A stretch of DNA of 64,000 nt from Brenneria populi (lineage in GTDB: Bacteria > Pseudomonadota > Gammaproteobacteria > Enterobacterales > Enterobacteriaceae), in contig NZ_JAYWTM010000001.1 in assembly GCF_036016195.1 (NCBI RefSeq), forward strand, positions 496,001 through 560,000, written 5' to 3'. Both the position numbers and the translations under genes were made by a program. The notes under the pieces were generated by a model that did no database searches, had not been told where the DNA came from, and saw only the letters and a list, made by a program, of their open reading frames with translations. Position 1 is the first letter of the stretch; each line of letters begins with the position of its first letter. Below are positions 61,221-64,000 of this stretch, one piece after another.

Positions 61221-62045
61221 ATGTGGCAACGCTATTGCCGGTTGAAATTATCGCTGTCGCTGTATCACTGTCCGCCCTGGCAGTTGGGGACGGCGCAGCA
61301 GGCGGCGTTCGCCGGGCAGCTGGAGCGACAATGGCGGCTGGAGGCGGCGATTCGCGAACAGGCGCGGCGGCAGGGGATTCAGGCCGATCGGGAGGGCATC
61401 GTCGCGGCGCAGTATGCGCTGCGTACCTTTTTCGATAATGAACATGCGTGGAAGGAGGCATTGCGCCGCGCCGGGGTTGACGAGGCCGGGCGGCGACAGG
61501 CGATGGCCCATGAGGCGATCCTGTCCGCTGCGCTGGAACAGGCGGCGAATCGCGCGCCCGGCGTCGACGAACGGGAAATCGAGACGTGGTATCAGCATAA
61601 TACGCACCGTTTTCAGCAGCCGGAACAGCGCCTGGCGCACCATCTGCTGCTGGTGATTGATGACGCCCAGGCTAATTGTGACAGTGTAATGGTCACCCGG
61701 CGCATCGCCGCGCTGCAACGGCGTTTACAGATCGATCCGCGGCGTTTCCCGCGGCTGGCCGGCCGCTTTTCCGAATGCCCGACGGCGTTGGAGGGGGGAA
61801 AGATCGGCTGGGTGGGGCGCGGCGTGCTCTATCCGGCGCTGGATGCGCAGCTCTTTTCCCTTGATGCCAACGATATCAGCCCGGTGGTGGAAAGCCCGAT
61901 GGGCCTGCACGTTTTATGGTGCGAAGCGATTCGCCCCGCCGGCGAGCTGCCGAAAGCCGACGCGCTGGCGCAAATTCGACGACAGTGGCAGGAAAAACGC
62001 CGCCGGCAGTATCAGCGCCGCTGGCTGGCGGAGATTTCGCGCTAA
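61221..62045 (+). CDS. nifM: NifH-maturation peptidyl-prolyl isomerase NifM
   Basis: A 274-residue NifM (266 in Klebsiella). N-terminal helical half, then a parvulin-type PPIase domain (about residues 130-255): LAHHLLLVIDD, FPRLAGRFSECPTALEGGKIGWVGRG and ISPVVESPMGLHVLWCE. It is needed to fold/activate NifH. The start is the ATG with CCGGAGG upstream. A 41-residue upstream extension overlaps nifZ and is dropped. Last gene of the nifU operon. Confidence 0.93.
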   Translation: MWQRYCRLKLSLSLYHCPPWQLGTAQQAAFAGQLERQWRLEAAIREQARRQGIQADREGIVAAQYALRTFFDNEHAWKEALRRAGVDEAGRRQAMAHEAILSAALEQAANRAPGVDEREIETWYQHNTHRFQQPEQRLAHHLLLVIDDAQANCDSVMVTRRIAALQRRLQIDPRRFPRLAGRFSECPTALEGGKIGWVGRGVLYPALDAQLFSLDANDISPVVESPMGLHVLWCEAIRPAGELPKADALAQIRRQWQEKRRRQYQRRWLAEISR

Positions 62046-62228
62046 TCGCGATACGCAAGTAGACGCCGTTATTTGCATCGGGCGGACGATGGTTCGGCAG
62101 AGAAATACCTGGATCAATCCGCCCGAAATTTTTCCCCTGCCCGACATAAAATAGCGAAAAATTATATCATCCGATTGTTTATCAAAATGCAGTTCTCCGC
62201 GATCGGCCGGTGCAATGGATTCAGTCAG

Positions 62229-62254
62229 AATGGCTCGACTCGAATAGCCATTTT
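62229..62254 (+). terminator. Likely rho-independent terminator of the nifU operon
   Basis: AATGGCT (62229-62235) and AGCCATT (62246-62252) form a 7-bp stem with a short U-run after it. Confidence 0.6.
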
Positions 62255-62313
62255 CGCTAAAAGTTGATACTTCACCCGCGGCCGAAGACCTTCTCTATCG
62301 CGATACGGCGAAT

Positions 62314-62340
62314 AGCCCCGCGGCAAACCGCTGCGGGGCT
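62314..62340 (-). terminator. Hairpin downstream of nifF
   Basis: AGCCCCGC and GCGGGGCT form a GC-rich 8-bp stem with an 11-nt loop, 20 bp past the nifF stop. No clear U-run. Confidence 0.55.
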
Positions 62341-62360
62341 GTATCGATCGGGCGATAAAA

Positions 62361-62888
62361 TCAAAGCGCCGCCTGAAGCGCGCCGACCCAGCGGGTGACT
62401 CGCTCCTCCGTCAGATCCTGCTGGTTGTCCTGATCCAACACCAGCCCGACGAAGCGCTCGCCCTCCAGCGCGGCGGATTCCGTGAACGAATAGCCGTCCG
62501 TCGGCCAGAAGCCAATCACCGCTGCGCCGGCTTCGCAGACGATGTCGTACAGCTCGCCCAGGGCGTTGACAAAGGCGTCGGGGTAGCTCTCCTGATCGCC
62601 CAGGCCGAACAGCGCGACCGTCTTGCCGCTCAGGTCGGCGTTCGCCAGCTCATCGGCGAACTCGGCCCACGACTCGCTCATGCACTCCGCCTCCAGCCCG
62701 GGAAGCTGCCCGTCCCCCAACGTCGGCGTGCCGAGAATCAGCGTGTCATAGGCCAGCAGATCCGCTAATGACGCGCGGTTGATATTCACCGGTTCGTCCG
62801 CCAGTTCACCCAACTTTTCCTTGATCAGCTTCGCGACCTTGCGGGTTTTACCGGTGTCGGTGCCGAAAAAAATGCCGATAGCGCTCAT
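62361..62888 (-). CDS. nifF: Nitrogenase flavodoxin NifF
   Basis: A 175-residue long-chain flavodoxin, electron donor to NifH. The FMN-phosphate loop is GIFFGTDTGKTRKVAK (residues 5-20), and flavin-binding loops are LGTPTLGDGQLPG and FGLGDQESYPDAF. In Klebsiella nifF lies next to nifM in the same direction with its own promoter. Here it is inverted, downstream of rnfE-rnfH. No -24/-12 motif occurs in the 154 bp upstream, so it probably depends on the rnf transcript. Ribosome site AAGGAG. Confidence 0.94.
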   Translation of the reverse strand: MSAIGIFFGTDTGKTRKVAKLIKEKLGELADEPVNINRASLADLLAYDTLILGTPTLGDGQLPGLEAECMSESWAEFADELANADLSGKTVALFGLGDQESYPDAFVNALGELYDIVCEAGAAVIGFWPTDGYSFTESAALEGERFVGLVLDQDNQQDLTEERVTRWVGALQAAL

Positions 62889-62930
62889 GGTTTACACTCT
62901 CCTTAAAAGGATGCCTGAAAAGGGCGAGAC

Positions 62931-63017
62931 CGATCGTTTAAGCATCAAGATACACGGGCGACCACCGGGAATCTCCCCCTGTGTTTCCCCTAAAAATAGG
63001 CTTAAGTGACCCGCATT
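62931..63017. repeat. Dispersed intergenic repeat, copy B
   Basis: About 87 bp in the rnfH/nifF gap, matching 5005-5110 at both ends (CGATCGTTTAAGCATC; GGCTTAAGTGA...GCATT) and in the core (CCACCGGG, GGAATCTCCCCC, TGTGTTT). It lacks about 18 bases of the core of copy A. It can fold into a hairpin and may influence rnf-nifF mRNA. Confidence 0.75.
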
Positions 63018-63042
63018 CGCCCGAAATGGCGGTTAAATGAAA

Positions 63043-63303
63043 TTACTCATCGTCGTCGTCCGCCCCTTGGGCGGGGCGTTCAATCGGCAGATAGATCTCC
63101 ACCCGGTCGCCTTCGCGCACTTCGCTGTCGGCGGAGCAAAGGCGGCCGTAAATTCCCATGCGATGCCTGTCCGGATCCAGCCAGGGATAGAGCGTGGGCA
63201 GGGGCGAAGCCAGAAACGCCTCTCTGAGCGTGACGGGCGCCGCCATCTCCATCTCAATGCAGCGGCTTTCGCCGCCGCTGGCGTGAGCTATGGTGAACTT
63301 CAT
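63043..63303 (-). CDS. rnfH: RnfH family ubiquitin-fold protein
   Basis: An 86-residue RnfH, a beta-grasp (ubiquitin/ThiS-like) protein linked to the Rnf complex. GIYGRLCSADSEVREGDRVEIYLPI is the family pattern (YGR..., D..L..GDRVEIYRPL in E. coli). The ATG at 63303 overlaps the rnfE stop in ATGA, with GGAGG upstream. Longer starts inside rnfE (63312, 63321) are unlikely. The acidic end DDDDE is unusual. Function is unknown; it may help deliver electrons to nitrogenase with Rnf. Confidence 0.9.
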   Translation of the reverse strand: MKFTIAHASGGESRCIEMEMAAPVTLREAFLASPLPTLYPWLDPDRHRMGIYGRLCSADSEVREGDRVEIYLPIERPAQGADDDDE

Positions 63304-64000
63304 CCCCGGCATCCTCCGCATCCCGCTCCGCAGCCTAATCCCGCCGCGGACTCTTTGTTCAGCGCCTCACGGCCATGGCGCCATACCTTGACCGCGCGGA
63401 TCCCGGCCAGCATAAAGCCCATAACCAGAAAGCCGCCCGGCGGCAGCAGCATCAGCAGGAAACCGCCATAGCCCGGCAGCAGGTGGATTTCCAGAAAACG
63501 AAAATGCGGCCCCAGCAGTTGTTCCGCGCCGCTGAACAGCGTGCCGCCGCCGATGATCTCCCGAATCGCGCCCATGGAGGTCAGCCCCAGCGTAAAGCCC
63601 AAACCCGTCGCCATGCCGTCCAGCGCGGCGGCGAACGGCGGATTGTGCGCGGCAAAGGATTCGGCGCGCCCCAGCAGGGCGCAGTTCGCCACAATCAGCG
63701 GAATAAACAGGCCAAGGATCTTATGCAGGTCGTGCATCCAGGCGTTCATCGACAGATCGAGCAGCGTCACCAGGCTGGAGATGATCAGGATATAGACCGG
63801 GATGCGAATCTGATGCGGGGTGATGCGACGCAGCAGCGACACCAGCAGATTGGCTCCGGCCAGCACCGCCATGGTCATGACGCCCATGCCGAAACCATTG
63901 GTGGCGGTGGTGGTCACCGCCATCAACGGGCACAATCCCAGAATCTGTACGAACGTGACGTTATTGGTCCAGACTCCGCTGACCAGAATGTCCCGATAGT
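63300..64000 (-). CDS. rnfE: Rnf complex subunit RnfE (partial at right edge)
   Basis: An integral-membrane subunit of the Rnf ferredoxin:NAD oxidoreductase, which drives low-potential electrons to nitrogenase. The reading frame continues to the right edge; the first readable codons give YRDILVSGVWTNNVTF, so only about five N-terminal residues appear to be missing relative to RsxE. Six membrane helices are visible. ILGLCPLMAVTTTATNGFGM and FIPLIVANCALLGRAESFAA are family signatures. The C-terminus ends in GLGCGAGCGGCRG, a Cys-rich tail not present in E. coli RsxE. Paired with rnfH by a 4-bp overlap. Confidence 0.92.
   Translation of the reverse strand, partial: YRDILVSGVWTNNVTFVQILGLCPLMAVTTTATNGFGMGVMTMAVLAGANLLVSLLRRITPHQIRIPVYILIISSLVTLLDLSMNAWMHDLHKILGLFIPLIVANCALLGRAESFAAHNPPFAAALDGMATGLGFTLGLTSMGAIREIIGGGTLFSGAEQLLGPHFRFLEIHLLPGYGGFLLMLLPPGGFLVMGFMLAGIRAVKVWRHGREALNKESAAGLGCGAGCGGCRG

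Larger units (their letters stand above)
62046..62360. other. Intergenic region nifM/nifF (convergent)
   Basis: About 315 bp with no gene. It holds two hairpins (listed below): AATGGCT/AGCCATT followed by TT for nifM, and AGCCCCGC/GCGGGGCT near nifF. Confidence 0.6.

Noticed and set aside
62889..63042. Own sigma-54 promoter for nifF
   Set aside because: I scanned the minus strand for GG-N10-GC and found no acceptable match.

Overview
The window comes from a moderately GC-rich gammaproteobacterium of the order Enterobacterales. hrpA, asr-ydgU-ydgD, rstA-rstB-folM, dauA, chaA and chaC are all close to their E. coli forms. Together with a full enterobacterial nif cluster this points to a nitrogen-fixing plant-associated lineage such as Brenneria, Pectobacterium or a relative. 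The genus is inference; the order is well supported.

Layout. 1-25 kb is mostly core genome: hrpA, an EcsC-family gene, a GAF-GGDEF-EAL protein, the acid-shock group asr-ydgU-ydgD, an alpha-galactoside operon (LacY-type symporter plus GH36 alpha-galactosidase) divergent from its LacI-type regulator across a strong tandem operator, rstBA, folM, dauA, chaA, chaC, a DUF481 outer-membrane protein and an acyltransferase. 25.6-35 kb is a nitrogen-scavenging module: gabT-gabD, a MocR-type regulator and a PotABCD-like ABC importer split to both sides. Two sigma-54 promoters, each with a pair of NtrC-type sites 32 bp apart, drive the ATPase gene and the binding-protein operon. 35-42.8 kb holds an acid phosphatase, a serine hydrolase, and a possible N-acyl/D-amino-acid salvage group (N-succinylamino acid racemase-like enzyme, MetQ-like binding protein, M20 hydrolase, LysR regulator), plus an unannotated 59-residue membrane protein.

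43-62 kb is the nif cluster in three plus-strand operons: nifHDKTY, nifENX, and an IscA-like gene followed by nifUSVWZM. Each has a NifA upstream activator site (TGT-N10-ACA) and a -24/-12 promoter; the first two also have near-perfect IHF sites. Structural genes (HDK), cofactor genes (E, N, X, V, Y), Fe-S supply (IscA-like, U, S) and maturation genes (W, Z, M, T) are present. nifJ, nifLA, nifB and nifQ are not in the window. Two things depart from the Klebsiella plan. First, about 5.2 kb on the minus strand sits between nifY and nifE: a TudS/CD3072-like Fe-S desulfidase homologue, a one-permease polar amino-acid ABC importer (visibly AT-richer than its surroundings) and dld. Second, nifF is inverted and lies behind rnfE-rnfH, so the flavodoxin and the Rnf electron-transfer complex form one electron-supply block that runs off the right edge.

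The strongest leads are the NtrC/sigma-54 control of the GABA/polyamine-type region, the desulfidase-importer insert inside nif, the degenerate IscA gene leading the nifU operon, and a diverged ~100-bp intergenic repeat found at 5.0 kb and 62.9 kb. No tRNA, rRNA, CRISPR array or intact insertion sequence was recognised.
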